Shown here one piece after another: positions 45,030 to 55,984 of a DNA stretch of 64,000 nucleotides (the first letter of the stretch is position 1; each line of letters starts with the position of its first letter). The translations under genes were made by a program, and so were the position numbers. Source of the stretch: Alnus glutinosa (lineage: Eukaryota; Streptophyta; Magnoliopsida; Fagales; Betulaceae); the NCBI RefSeq assembly GCF_958979055.1, contig NC_084888.1, positions 3,924,001 through 3,988,000 on the forward strand, written 5' to 3'. The notes beneath the pieces were generated by a model. It did not search any database. It had not been told where the DNA came from and saw only the letters and a program-made list of their open reading frames with translations.

Positions 45030-45290
45030 TTGGTTAGGGAATTCAAATCTTGCGTTGGCTTTAGTCTCCTTAGAGTCTTAGACTGGATATGGAACTTTCC
45101 GGTTTGGTGAGGGAATTCAAATCTTGCGTGGGCTTTAGTCTCCTTAGACTGGATATGGAACTTTCCGATAATCTGGGCCGCTGGCGAAACGTAAGAATCA
45201 ACACTACCTCCCATCCACAGAAATGTTTTCCTCAAAACTCCAACTTGGACTCGCAATCTCCCATTTTCCTCATTCATGCCACTGGTTTCC
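45030..45290 (-). other. Possible exon or gene fragment of unknown identity (copy B)
   Basis: This aligns with 43612-43820 and has an internal tandem duplication: the GGAATTCAAATCTTGCGT to GATATGGAACTTTCCG block occurs twice. The minus frame from 45277 (MNEENGRLRVQVGVLRKTFL) shares GKFHI.SKE.KA.ARFEFP with copy A. Its origin is unknown and it is probably non-functional. Confidence 0.4.
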
Positions 45291-45538
45291 TTCTTCTATC
45301 TTTGCCTTTTATTTATTTATTTATTTTGTTCTTTTATCCGGCCTATTTCATCAAATCAAGAACCTCCCGAGTTGTTTCCTAGAAAATAACATAACAATCC
45401 CAATTCCCACGTTTGTTTGAATTTTGGAGATTGGAATTAAGTCCGTTGTCTCGCATTTGTTTGAATATTGCGCAACCCAGTTACCCAGTCAAAGAAGCCA
45501 GGTCTCACCAGACACCACCTTCCCAAGCTAACGGACAC

Positions 45539-45548
45539 TATATATAGG
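45539..45548 (+). promoter_or_regulatory. TATA box of the repeat-peptide gene
   Basis: TATATATAGG lies 102 bp upstream of the ATG at 45641, in good context for a leader of about 70 nt. Confidence 0.7.
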
Positions 45549-45640
45549 ACACACACCAGTCTCTCCATATAGCACATCTCATTAATTCACTACCTAGCTT
45601 TCTTGCACCAACAAGCCTGTCTTGTGCGTTACTATTCACC

Positions 45641-46681
45641 ATGAAAACCACCCATAATTACTACAATTTCTTCGTGTCTTTTCTTTTGCTGAGCTCAGTT
45701 TTCATTGCAACTGAAGCCCGTCTCTTCAATGTCATGGAGCCTCGAGGCTCTGCTCGTGGAGGTTGTGGCGGTTTCTTTGACGGTTTATCTCTTGGAGGGA
45801 TCAAGCAGTCCGGCCCAAGTCCCGGTGATGGACACAAATTTGAAAATCAGGAGACTCTTGGAGGAATTAAGGACGGTCCAAGTCCTGGTGATGGACACAA
45901 ATTTGTAGACCACGGGACCCTTGGAGGAATTAAGGACGGTCCAAGTCCTGGCGATGGAAACAAATATGTAGACCACAAGACCCTTGGAGGAATTAAGGAG
46001 GGTCCAAGCCCTGGCGGCGGACACAAATTTGTAGACCACCAAACACTTGGAGGAATTAAGGACGGTCCAAGCCCCGGCGACGGACACAAATTTGTGGACC
46101 ACAAGACCCTTGGAGGAATTAAGGACGGTCCAAGCTCCGGCGGCGGACACAAATTTGTGAACCACAAGACTCTTGGAGGAATTAAGGACGGTCCAAGCCC
46201 CGGCGGTGGACACAAATTTGTGAACCACAAGACTCTTGGAGGAATTAAGGACGGTCCAAGCCCTGGCGGCGGGCACAAATATGTAGATCACCAAACACTT
46301 GGAGGAATTAAAGACGGTCCAAGCCCCGGCGACGGACACAAATTTACAGACCACAAGACTCTTGGAGGAATTAAGGACGGTCCAAGCCCCGGTGGTGGAC
46401 ACAAATTTGTGGACCACAAGATCCTTGGAGGAATTAAGGACGGTCCAAGCCCCGGCGGCGGACACAAATTTGTGGACCACAAGACCCTTGGAGGAATTAA
46501 AGACGGTCCAAGTCCTGGCGGCGGACACAAATTTGTAGACCACCAAACACTTGGAGGAATTAAAGACGGTTCAAGCCCCGGCGACGGACACAAATTTACA
46601 AACCACAAGACTCTCGGAGGAATTAAGAATGGTCAAAGCTATGTTCATGGTCACAATTATGTCCATGGCGTTAGTCAATGA
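45641..46681 (+). CDS. Secreted tandem-repeat peptide precursor (CEP/PIP-like cores)
   Basis: This is a single-exon gene of 346 residues with its ATG at 45641 (MKTTHNYYNFFVSFLLLSSV) and a clear signal peptide cut near residue 26 (ATEA/RLF). A short spacer (27-50, EPRGSARGGCGGFFDG) precedes 13 repeats of 21 residues (the first has 22) from 51 to 324, then a degenerate 14th to the end. The consensus repeat is LGGIKDGPSPGGGHKFVDHK plus T. The GPSPGxGH core resembles the active cores of CEP (SPGxGH) and PIP (SGPSxxGxGH) peptides. The first repeat keeps the fuller SGPSPGDGH. CEP precursors can hold several peptide units, but 13 near-identical ones is far more than I know of. There is no membrane anchor, so it should enter the apoplast. 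The alternative is a structural repetitive cell-wall protein. It has a TATA box 102 bp upstream. Confidence 0.85.
   Translation: MKTTHNYYNFFVSFLLLSSVFIATEARLFNVMEPRGSARGGCGGFFDGLSLGGIKQSGPSPGDGHKFENQETLGGIKDGPSPGDGHKFVDHGTLGGIKDGPSPGDGNKYVDHKTLGGIKEGPSPGGGHKFVDHQTLGGIKDGPSPGDGHKFVDHKTLGGIKDGPSSGGGHKFVNHKTLGGIKDGPSPGGGHKFVNHKTLGGIKDGPSPGGGHKYVDHQTLGGIKDGPSPGDGHKFTDHKTLGGIKDGPSPGGGHKFVDHKILGGIKDGPSPGGGHKFVDHKTLGGIKDGPSPGGGHKFVDHQTLGGIKDGSSPGDGHKFTNHKTLGGIKNGQSYVHGHNYVHGVSQ
45791..46612 (+). repeat. 63-bp coding tandem repeat, 13 units
   Basis: The DNA underlying the peptide repeats has units of exactly 63 bp (the first has 66). The order of variants (HQT then GDGHKF(T)) recurs at units 8-9 and 12-13, which suggests duplication of multi-unit blocks by unequal crossing-over. 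Most differences are synonymous or hit only a few positions. Confidence 0.9.
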
Positions 46682-47059
46682 CTCCTCTCTAGCAACTTTG
46701 ACATTTGACACGCTTTTTTATCGGTTCATTTTTTTTTTTTTTTTTTTTAACCTATTCTATCGGTTCATTTTATTTTTTTTTTTGAATTTTTTTTTTCAGA
46801 TTCTATTGATAATTTATTTCGGTATATGGCATATAAATGCTTTATCCCTTTTTTTTTTTTTTTTAATTATTATTATTGTAATGGAATTTTTATTTTATTC
46901 TATTTGTCTTTGTTTGAATAGACTGAGGGGCAATTAAATAAATTGAAATCAATCCATTGCTTCGAATCTTTGAAACAATATGTTCATTGTTTTTATGTGT
47001 GAGCCAATGTTTTCTAAGCAGAAATCTACTCGTGGACTCAGTGAAGTGCTAAACTTGTC

Positions 47060-47104
<45 letters not shown>

Positions 47105-48549
47105 TTGGTTTTTTCAAGTTATGTGTTACCATCTCATGCGATAATGACACATTTTTTAAAATAATAATAATGCATCATTTAAAAACTAATTTTGAAGAGA
47201 AAATTTGATAAGAATAGTATTTTCCTTTATATATATTAGATATTGAATTTGAACTGTTAACCCATAACATTGGCTAGAAAATACTGAAAAGACATTTCAG
47301 GCTTTTCAGCTTTGGTGACTCTCAATCCTAATTTTCGAGACGAGCAAATGTGCACAAAAGAAAATAGCAAACATCCTTCAAAAGGTACATTTTGAAAATT
47401 AATTAATCATAATATTAACTATTATGAGTGTTTCACATTGCTTAATTGTAATATTAATTATGTGTATATAAACTCTTTAAACATTATTTTCTTACAAGAT
47501 GATTTTTAAATGTGAATTTTACTTGATATTTATATCATTTTGTATTAAAACCTCGTACAGTATCATTGGTTCGAGTCACGGGCATAGTGTGCGGGAAAAA
47601 TGAAATATGAGATTTTTTGAATTATAAATAAAATAGTGCAGAATACAAAATGGGAATGTTGAAATATGGACAGTAAAGCAAGTTTTAATTTATCTTATAG
47701 ATAAATATTGTTTTTCACTTACATAATAAGTTTTGCAAAGGAAACACAATAATTTTATCATCGTGATATAATACTGACAGAATTATAGCGTTGAAATTGC
47801 AAATTTTGAACACCATAATGAACTATAAATGTGTAATTGCATGAGAGGAAAAGAAATTATAATAAATCAAATTTCTTAAATCACCATTTTATATAAATTA
47901 AAGGTTAAAATATGATTGTTCAAATAACAGTTGTACATGTTCAAAAAATGCATCAGATTTCACAAGAAAATAATAGGCCTATGACTCATGCGAGTACGTG
48001 CAAAGTGTGCTTAAAGTGCAAATGCCACACGTGTGCGTGTGCGTGCGCAATGTTTTGCATTGGTGGCACTATTAGCATGTCTTTATCTAAAAGTAAATTC
48101 ATTTTTATAAAGCACAAAAAATTCTTTGAACTTTTCAATGTTGGGCAAGTGAAAGATACAAATGGAGGGAAAATTGAAAATTTCAAATAAGAGGGAAAAC
48201 TTTTTTAAATGAAATAATCTAACATAATGTTTTACATGAGGTTTATATTTGGTATCAGAACTCAACGTCACTTCAGTCGTCACATGTACGAGTCACATAG
48301 GAGGTGACCTATAAGTTGGATAAAATGCTTTTACATTATGTATGAGTATATTATTAAATCATTAAATAGAAATAAATGAGTGGAGTTGCTAAAAAAAATG
48401 ATTACTATTGGATCAGTGTCGTAGAGTTAGCCGCCGTAGATGTCGAATTCATAAGTGTGATAGTATATTACAATATTGAATGTCTTACATAGATTAAATG
48501 TAATTTTAACCATATGTATATAATCTCTTTAATACCATTACAATTACTT

Positions 48550-48581
<32 letters not shown>

Positions 48582-49100
48582 CTTTAATACCATCTCCTAG
48601 TAAGTCAATTTTTAAAAATGAGTTCTACTTTAAATTTTAATCACTTTCATTTCATTGCAACAATTAGTTATCCAATTTCCTTAACCTCGTGTTTTGGTGT
48701 ATTAAGAAAAAGTATATTTTATTTTTAAGCCTAATAACAAAAAGGTTTTTTTATTTTTATTAAGTAACAAATACCGTTATTTGTTAAAAATACAAAAAGA
48801 GAGAGACAAGGAAAGAGAAGAATATAAGGTCATTATTTAGTAATATTTTATTATTTTTATTTCAAGAAGTAGCTGCCTATTTTTATAGAGAGCTTATTTA
48901 AAATTCAGTTGTTTGAATAAAATTTGAGCTGTTTCGATGCATAACTACCCAAATTGTCTGAATAACTTGGTGGACCGGTGGGCGGTAGTTGCATATGGTG
49001 CAATTAATCTTAAATTGAGGGCCTTAATTGAAAAATCAACTTCTTTTCGCCCGGGGAAAATTGAAAAGGCCCACCGCGAGTGAGACTTTCTGCATCAGAT
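46682..49100. other. Intergenic, low complexity
   Basis: This contains long T runs (46730-46800 and about 42 T at 47060-47101) and a TA run near 48557-48580. Short frames around 47912-48283 show no domain. The stretch near 48250 (TTTGGTATCAGAACTC) looks like the primer-site motif of a Copia element, but nothing else supports one. Confidence 0.5.
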
Positions 49101-49117
49101 ATTCAGAGGTTGTATTC

Positions 49118-49119
49118 AG

Positions 49120-49154
<35 letters not shown>
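49118..49154 (+). repeat. (CT)n in the MRG1 leader
   Basis: About 17 CT dinucleotides end 13 bp before the MRG1 ATG. Pyrimidine-rich CT repeats are common in plant 5' leaders. Confidence 0.8.
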
Positions 49155-49159
<5 letters not shown>

Positions 49160-49166
49160 CGGGAAA

Positions 49167-51802
49167 ATGGGGAACTCATCGAAGGACGACTCAGCCACCG
49201 ACGGTGACACCTCCAGCGGGGACACTCCTCCTTCCAATTCCGGCGTCTACTCTGAGGGCGAGAAAGTCCTCGCCTACCACGGCCCTCGCATCTACGAAGC
49301 CAAGGCACACACTCCCTTTCTCTCTTTATCCTAGCTCTATTCTGCTTAGCTTTTCTAGTTTATTCTTTTACTTCTCTGTATTATCTGGAATTTTCGCTAA
49401 AGAATAAGATAACAATGTTAATTGCTTGTTGCTTAAACGATTGAGGCGTCGTGAAGCGTAATCTTAGGTTAGGTTTGGTATCTGAGAATTTCAGATAAGT
49501 GAGTAACAAATCGAAGGCCGCTAGGACTGGTTGATGGGGAAATTAGGGTTATTGGATTTGTAATTGTGTTTTTATTTGGTACTGTGGGATTTACAACCTT
49601 TATTTCTATCAAATTACAAAAAAACTAAGACGAGGCATTGGTTCGCTTGAGCATTAATGTTTGGCTTCTTAGTACTCAGTGCTCTAATTATTTATCAAAA
49701 AAAGAAAAAAGAAAAAAGTACTCAGTGCTCTGGCCAGTTGGTTTTGATCATAACATGGAGATTGTGGTGTGGGAGGAGGATGAAGATGATTATTGGGATG
49801 GTTTGCCATTAGATTGGGCGATGGATGGAGATTTTGGGGAGGAGGCATTGGCTATTCGGGATGCCATGGAAGAGGAGTTATAATTTTTTGCGCGTCAGAA
49901 GTCTAAAGGGAAAAGGGAGCTTCTAAATTTATATAGTTCCATTAACTATAGTGATGCGAACTATCCCTCTAGGCGTAGGAAAGGCAAGGCACACATGTTA
50001 TAAGTTTGTTGTGCCTTGAAAGGTAGTGGGTAGTTTTGTTCTTTGTTGGGTTCTTTTGTAGCTTGTTTTGGTTCTTTTGTGTTCTAGGGCCTTGGTGTTG
50101 CGGGTTTTTTTTGGGTTAGCTTTGGTTGTTCCTGTGTATACTTCCTGTGTGCTTAGGGGCGCCTTACGCTTTCTTTAATAAAGTTCTCATTACTTATCAA
50201 AAAAAAAAACCTCATTAGTTGTTTTGTTTTTATTTTGTTGGCCTGATAAATCTTGACTTGGAAGAGCTACTCTGTATGTAAAGACACTCATAGAATCAAT
50301 TCACTGCTACCCTTTTAGTAAAAATGAAAGAAAGAAAGAAAGGCAAAAGTGGTTCCAGCATGGTTGGTATGGTTGTAATTTAAATTTATTGTTCGGTTAG
50401 GATGTTACTAGCTTTCTGGTTTAGGGCATTGACATCCAGCTCAGCATTCTTTATCTTAGCTAAAGAGTTGCCTTTTTCTATTTTAGCTATCCACTTTTCC
50501 AAAACACATACATCTTATTCTTTATTTTATCTATCCACGTACACTACTCAATTTAAATATTATTTCCTTCCAACAGGCTTATTTTTTAAAAAAATTGTCT
50601 TTTTTTAATGATCATATTTCCAAAAATTCGTATTTTCCCTGTCATATATTTTTATATATTCGTCTTTTACTGGATTCATATTTTGAAAACTATTTTTTGG
50701 TTACCAAGTTCTGCTCGCACTTGAATTTCCTTCCGAGCTAGTTGGTTATTGTTTCATCCGATCCTTTAATTTTTTGCATTACAGATCATTAAAACTAAAA
50801 GAGAGACGAGAGGAGAGGAGGAAAGAGAAATAAAAAAAATTGAAGGAGAGAGAAACTTTGAATTTTTATTGTTTTTTGTTTTCATTGTTGAGGGTTACAG
50901 TGCTAAACAAATTTGTTGAGTGCTGTAGCAGTGAGCTTTTTTGTTTTTGGGTAAAATGGCTAGCCGGATGCAGGTAGTCTTTTGCACATTTTTGCTACAG
51001 GACTAGCCAAAATAGCTTTTGGCTAGCCCAATGTGAATGCTTTAAAGGGATGGGTGCCCCTTAATTTGACATGTAAGAAACATGTATTGTTCTCTAAAAC
51101 TCATGTGTTGAGGTTGTTGAAAGATGTTGTTTTGTTTCATATGGATGCGTTATGATATAATTAACTTATATTATCTGAATTTTGATGTTCAGATGGCTAT
51201 TCTGAGAGTTCATATTCTTTTGAAAATATGGTCAACCAATTTTATTTATTTATTTATTAGTTGTCATTATTCTTTTAATTTTTTTATTATAGCTGAGTTT
51301 TTATTTATTTTTAAATAATTTAGGTCCAAAAAGCTGAACTTAGGAAGAAGGAATGGAGATACTTTGTTCACTACCTTGTAAGTTTGATATTTTCTTCTCT
51401 GTCTTCTTCTTCTTCTTCTTCTTATTTTTTTTCTCACATCCTAGTGCCTAGTACTATTTTTGTAACATAGTCTTTTGAGAACACCATTATAGATTTTGAC
51501 ACAATTAATTTTAAGGTGTACAAATATGACTGCTCGAGCTACTGAGTGTCTGGTGTAAACAAAGTAGGAGACAAAATATTGCGTAATTATGGTAATAAGT
51601 GACATACCTATTGCTATTTTGCAGGGTTGGAACAAAAAGTGAGTATGTCTTCAGTCCTATTCACTTTATTACATTATTTCACTGCAGATTTTCTAAAGTA
51701 ATGAGGTACAGAAATTTCGAATTTAAAGCATTGTTAGTATTTTGGCGATGCAACTATTTTGAGCAATGAAAAATCCGTATGTCTCTTCCCCCCCAATTGC
51801 TC

Positions 51803-51856
<54 letters not shown>

Positions 51857-54800
51857 AAATATCCATGTTAGTGTTACCACAATTTGCTGGTATCACTATA
51901 GAAGTCATGCCATTTCGAGTCAGTTTATTTTGTATCATCTTCCATTTCGTGAAAGGATAACTGTTCTTACATTAACTACTGTGTCATATTTTGAAACCTA
52001 TATGATATATAGTATATAAACTTAAAATTCTATCCACATCATACCTCATTTTAGGCTTTGCAGTGTACTCAGCCTTGCACTGATTCAACGTAACAGAGTG
52101 AATCATGTTGTAATTTCAAATTAACTTTAATATTGACTCAAACTATATGTTAATTACACTTCGTCATATTCTTGTTATCAGTTTCGCTTAATACGTTGGT
52201 CCTGACATTCTTTATAATGTATACACATGCAAGTATTTAATCTCCATTTACACTTCTGTGTCTTGGGAGTTGCTACTCGTGTTCTTTATTTAAATGACAT
52301 TGAACTTTGTAAGTTAGCCAAAGCCATCCAAGCATAAAGGGTGCCATTCAAGAAGGTATTCTAGCCTTCTAGGTTTTAATATTTTTCTTCACCTTGATGA
52401 GAAAGAGGAAAAAGTTTGGTTTCTTAAACGTTTCACTCTTGAAATTTAAGGTGTTTCTGAATCATATAATTTATACTTATGGATGAATATTCAATATATA
52501 CACTTATAGGAACAGTATATGAATGTCGCAGAAAGGATGTATTACATTATTTTTCTTATTGTTCATATTTTTGAACCTAATTATATTCATAGACACATGA
52601 ATCTGTGGTTTGTGGTTTACTAGAACACTGCACTTAAGATTTTAATGGCTACCTACATTGATCTTTAGCATATATACCATATGCAAAAAGGCCCAAGTTT
52701 CTTATCATTTATTTATTGAATAATCTCATGTAATAATTTATTCTATTATCTGTGAAAGGAACTTCATAAATTTTATTATTTTTGTTGAAAGGCCTACTTC
52801 CATTAATAATTATGCCCCTCTTTAAAAAGGGAAACAGAAATCATTACTATGGCTTCGACATCTTTCCAACAGTTGGGACGAATGGGTGGGTGCGGACCGT
52901 CTGATGAAACATACTGAAGAGAATATTACGAAGCAGCAGGCCCTTGACAAAAAACAGGGTGTAGACAAGAATTTGAGGTCAGGTCGTTCGGCTCAGACAA
53001 AGCCAAAAAGTTCTGCAGGTTAGCTTTATTCTTTTTCCAATTGCTTTTAGCAGTTTCCTAGAGTTTTTTATTTGCTTTATGCATCTCCGTGTGACCGTGT
53101 ATTTGCGTATGCATTATTCTCAGTTAATAACAATATTTAATAATCTCTTAAGTAAATAGTAGGAATCTTTTTTTAAAGTATTTTCGGGGCAGGGAATCAG
53201 GTGACAAACTCGAGTTAAGTGTGGTTTTAAGGAGAGTACCAATAAAGGTTCTCTCTCTCTCTGGTTACATATATCTTTGGGAGTGGCTCACCTCCCCATT
53301 CAAAACACTCCCATTCCCTCCCATTTTTATTCGGATGTAGGATGTGTCAAAAAAGAATCTAAAGATCAATATAATGCCATGTTATCAACACTCTTTTAAC
53401 TCCTAAAACACCATCCCCATTAATTTAATTATAAAGTGAATCATCCTTAATAGTATTCTTGATTAAATAAGCAAAAAGAAAATTATACTATTTCAACTTC
53501 AATTAAAAAAGGAAAAGAAAACTTATACTATTTTAGAATCTGATAAGAATGAAGAACTGCCATTTTTTTTTTGGCATTACTTTATTGACACGTGTCTTAT
53601 GTAATAATGGATTTATTATCATTAAATTGGAAGAATATTAATTTGAGTATGTACAGTGGGTACTATTTTACCTGAGGAATTCCATTGACTACTATTTGTA
53701 CCATTCATTCTAGCTACAAATTTTTTTTTAACCAACTTAACTTTTCTCTAGATAGTTGGTTCAAAACATGCAACATTAATTTGAGCGTGTATATTAACTT
53801 AACAACACAAGGACGAAAATGAAAGACAATACATAAAAATATTATGCTGCTAAAATTACATACTTGCATTATATTCTTTGTTTTCCTAATTATATTATTT
53901 CTGAAATTTTTATTCTGCTTCTGATAAAACTAATTGACATTATCTTGCTTGATGTTACACAGACACACATAATTAAGCACACACAATATGAAGGATTTGT
54001 AGATAAAAATACATATGGTATCTTGTAAATTAATCTAGTCCTACAAACCTATCTTTTTCCTTTTTTAATTAAGATTACTATTTAAGGACTTTTGACTTTA
54101 TAATTAAGTTAACAGTAACGGGTTTTAGGGGTTAAAATAGTGTTGATGATGTGGCATTATATTTATCTTTAAATTCTTTTTTTAACACATCTTACATCCG
54201 AATAAAAATGGGAGGGAATGTGAGAGTTCTAAATGGGAGGTGAATCGCTCCCCATATCTTTCTTTTCTAAAATAGGAATTATGTTCCTGAACAACTGCTC
54301 ATACGTCCTTCCCCTGACTACAATAAGTTTCTAGTGAATGTGAACTTACTCTACAAACTCTTTCTGTCTAGTTCTCACTTGCTATTACAGTAATACCTTA
54401 ATTTATTATTGTTATAGCTAATATTATTGTCTATTATGCTTTTAAACTTTGTAGATACAAAAGTCGATAAAGAAGACCTCAAGAACAATGGTATGCATTA
54501 TTTTTACGTCTCATTTGGTTGTTTTTCATTCTCTAGTTGAGTAACTATTCTGCAACATTGATACCATCTGTATTGCTGCTACTGTTGCTGTTGTATGTTA
54601 GTTTGAGTTGATAATTAATATTAGGATTGTTGTACTCCAAAAGTGGTATCATATTATTTTACATTGATTTTTTTGTTTATTTTGTCTTTTGTTTTTGTTT
54701 TTTGTTTTGTTTTGTCTCTTTGAGGTTGTAAAACTAAAAAGGGAAAATTGCACTATTGGTCTTTGTGGTTTGCCTAAATTACAAATCACTTTATCGTATC

Positions 54801-55944
54801 AAAATTAATTTAGAGATTCTTGTGGTTGCCGTAATTTACAAATGCTCCATGGAGTCAAATTCTATTAAAAATTTTGACAGATTCCGTTAGGCGCCACGTC
54901 AGCACTAATAAAATGGGGATACGTGTCACTCTTAATAAAAAAAAAAAATTAAAAATATAAATAAATAAAGTTTAAAAAATTATTGTTACTTTTTTTTTTT
55001 TTAATAAAAAAAAAGGAAAAGAAAAAGGAAAGGGGTGGGGCAGTCATCCCTTTGGGGTCGGGGGTGGCCGCACGCCAGCCCTAGGTTCCTTTGGGGTGGC
55101 CTGCAGGCCATACTGAGCCCCTGGGGTGGCTCGCGGCCACCGCCCGTCCCTTGGCCACCCCCGGCCACCTCTGGGGGTGGGGTGGCGCGCTGCACCCCTA
55201 TCCTTTTACCAATTTTTTTAAAGTTTTATTTATTTAAATTTTTTTTTATTAAGAGTGATACATGTCGCCATATTATTGGTGCTGATGTGGCACCTAATGA
55301 AATTTGTCAAAATTTTTAACAGAATTTGACTCCAGGGGGTATTTGTAAATTAGGCCAACCACATGAATTTATGAACTAATTTTGATACGACATGGAGTGA
55401 TTTGTAATTTAGGTCAACCACAGAGACCAATGTTGCAATTTTTTCAACTAAAAATGTCTATGTTTGTGTAATCATTTTCAACAAGGGCAAGTATATTGAA
55501 AAAATTAGGATTATCTGACCAATTTAGTTCAATCCCCTCGTACAATTTATTAAAAAGGGTAAAAGATGATATCATTTGTATTCCACATGATACTTTTAAC
55601 AATATCCTTCAAGATAGAGCATGGTTATAATGTTATGTATACCAAGCCTTCTCAAGTAGTTTCTTGGATGTTAAAAATCATGAGAATATGTTCTCTCATG
55701 GAACTCCAAATTATCAGTGATTAATTGGTATTTGCTTATTCCTAATGGACAGACTGTGCTAAAAATCGAACAATTCAATAAAGGGCTTCATCCATGAGGT
55801 CAACAAGTGATGAATATTGGAAATAGTGCCAGTATTAGAAAACCTGAAAATGATACCATACCATCACCTTTAATATTTTCCCTATCCTTTATTCCCTCAT
55901 TCACAGTCATACCCTCTCTTTCTTCTTTTCTTCTTTTCCTTTTC

Positions 55945-55984
<40 letters not shown>

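Noticed and set aside
45785-46546. Long antisense frames (253, 143 and 106 codons) opposite the repeat-peptide gene
   Set aside because: They arise because the 63-bp repeat is a multiple of three, so any frame open in one unit stays open in all. They have no signal peptide or domain.
45791-46612. CRISPR-like regular repeats (also at 15509-16125)
   Set aside because: This is a plant nuclear genome. The repeats are contiguous or have non-unique spacers and lie in a coding gene and an LTR element.
48240-48300. Possible Copia primer-binding site
   Set aside because: One short motif only; no LTR ends or coding remnants nearby.
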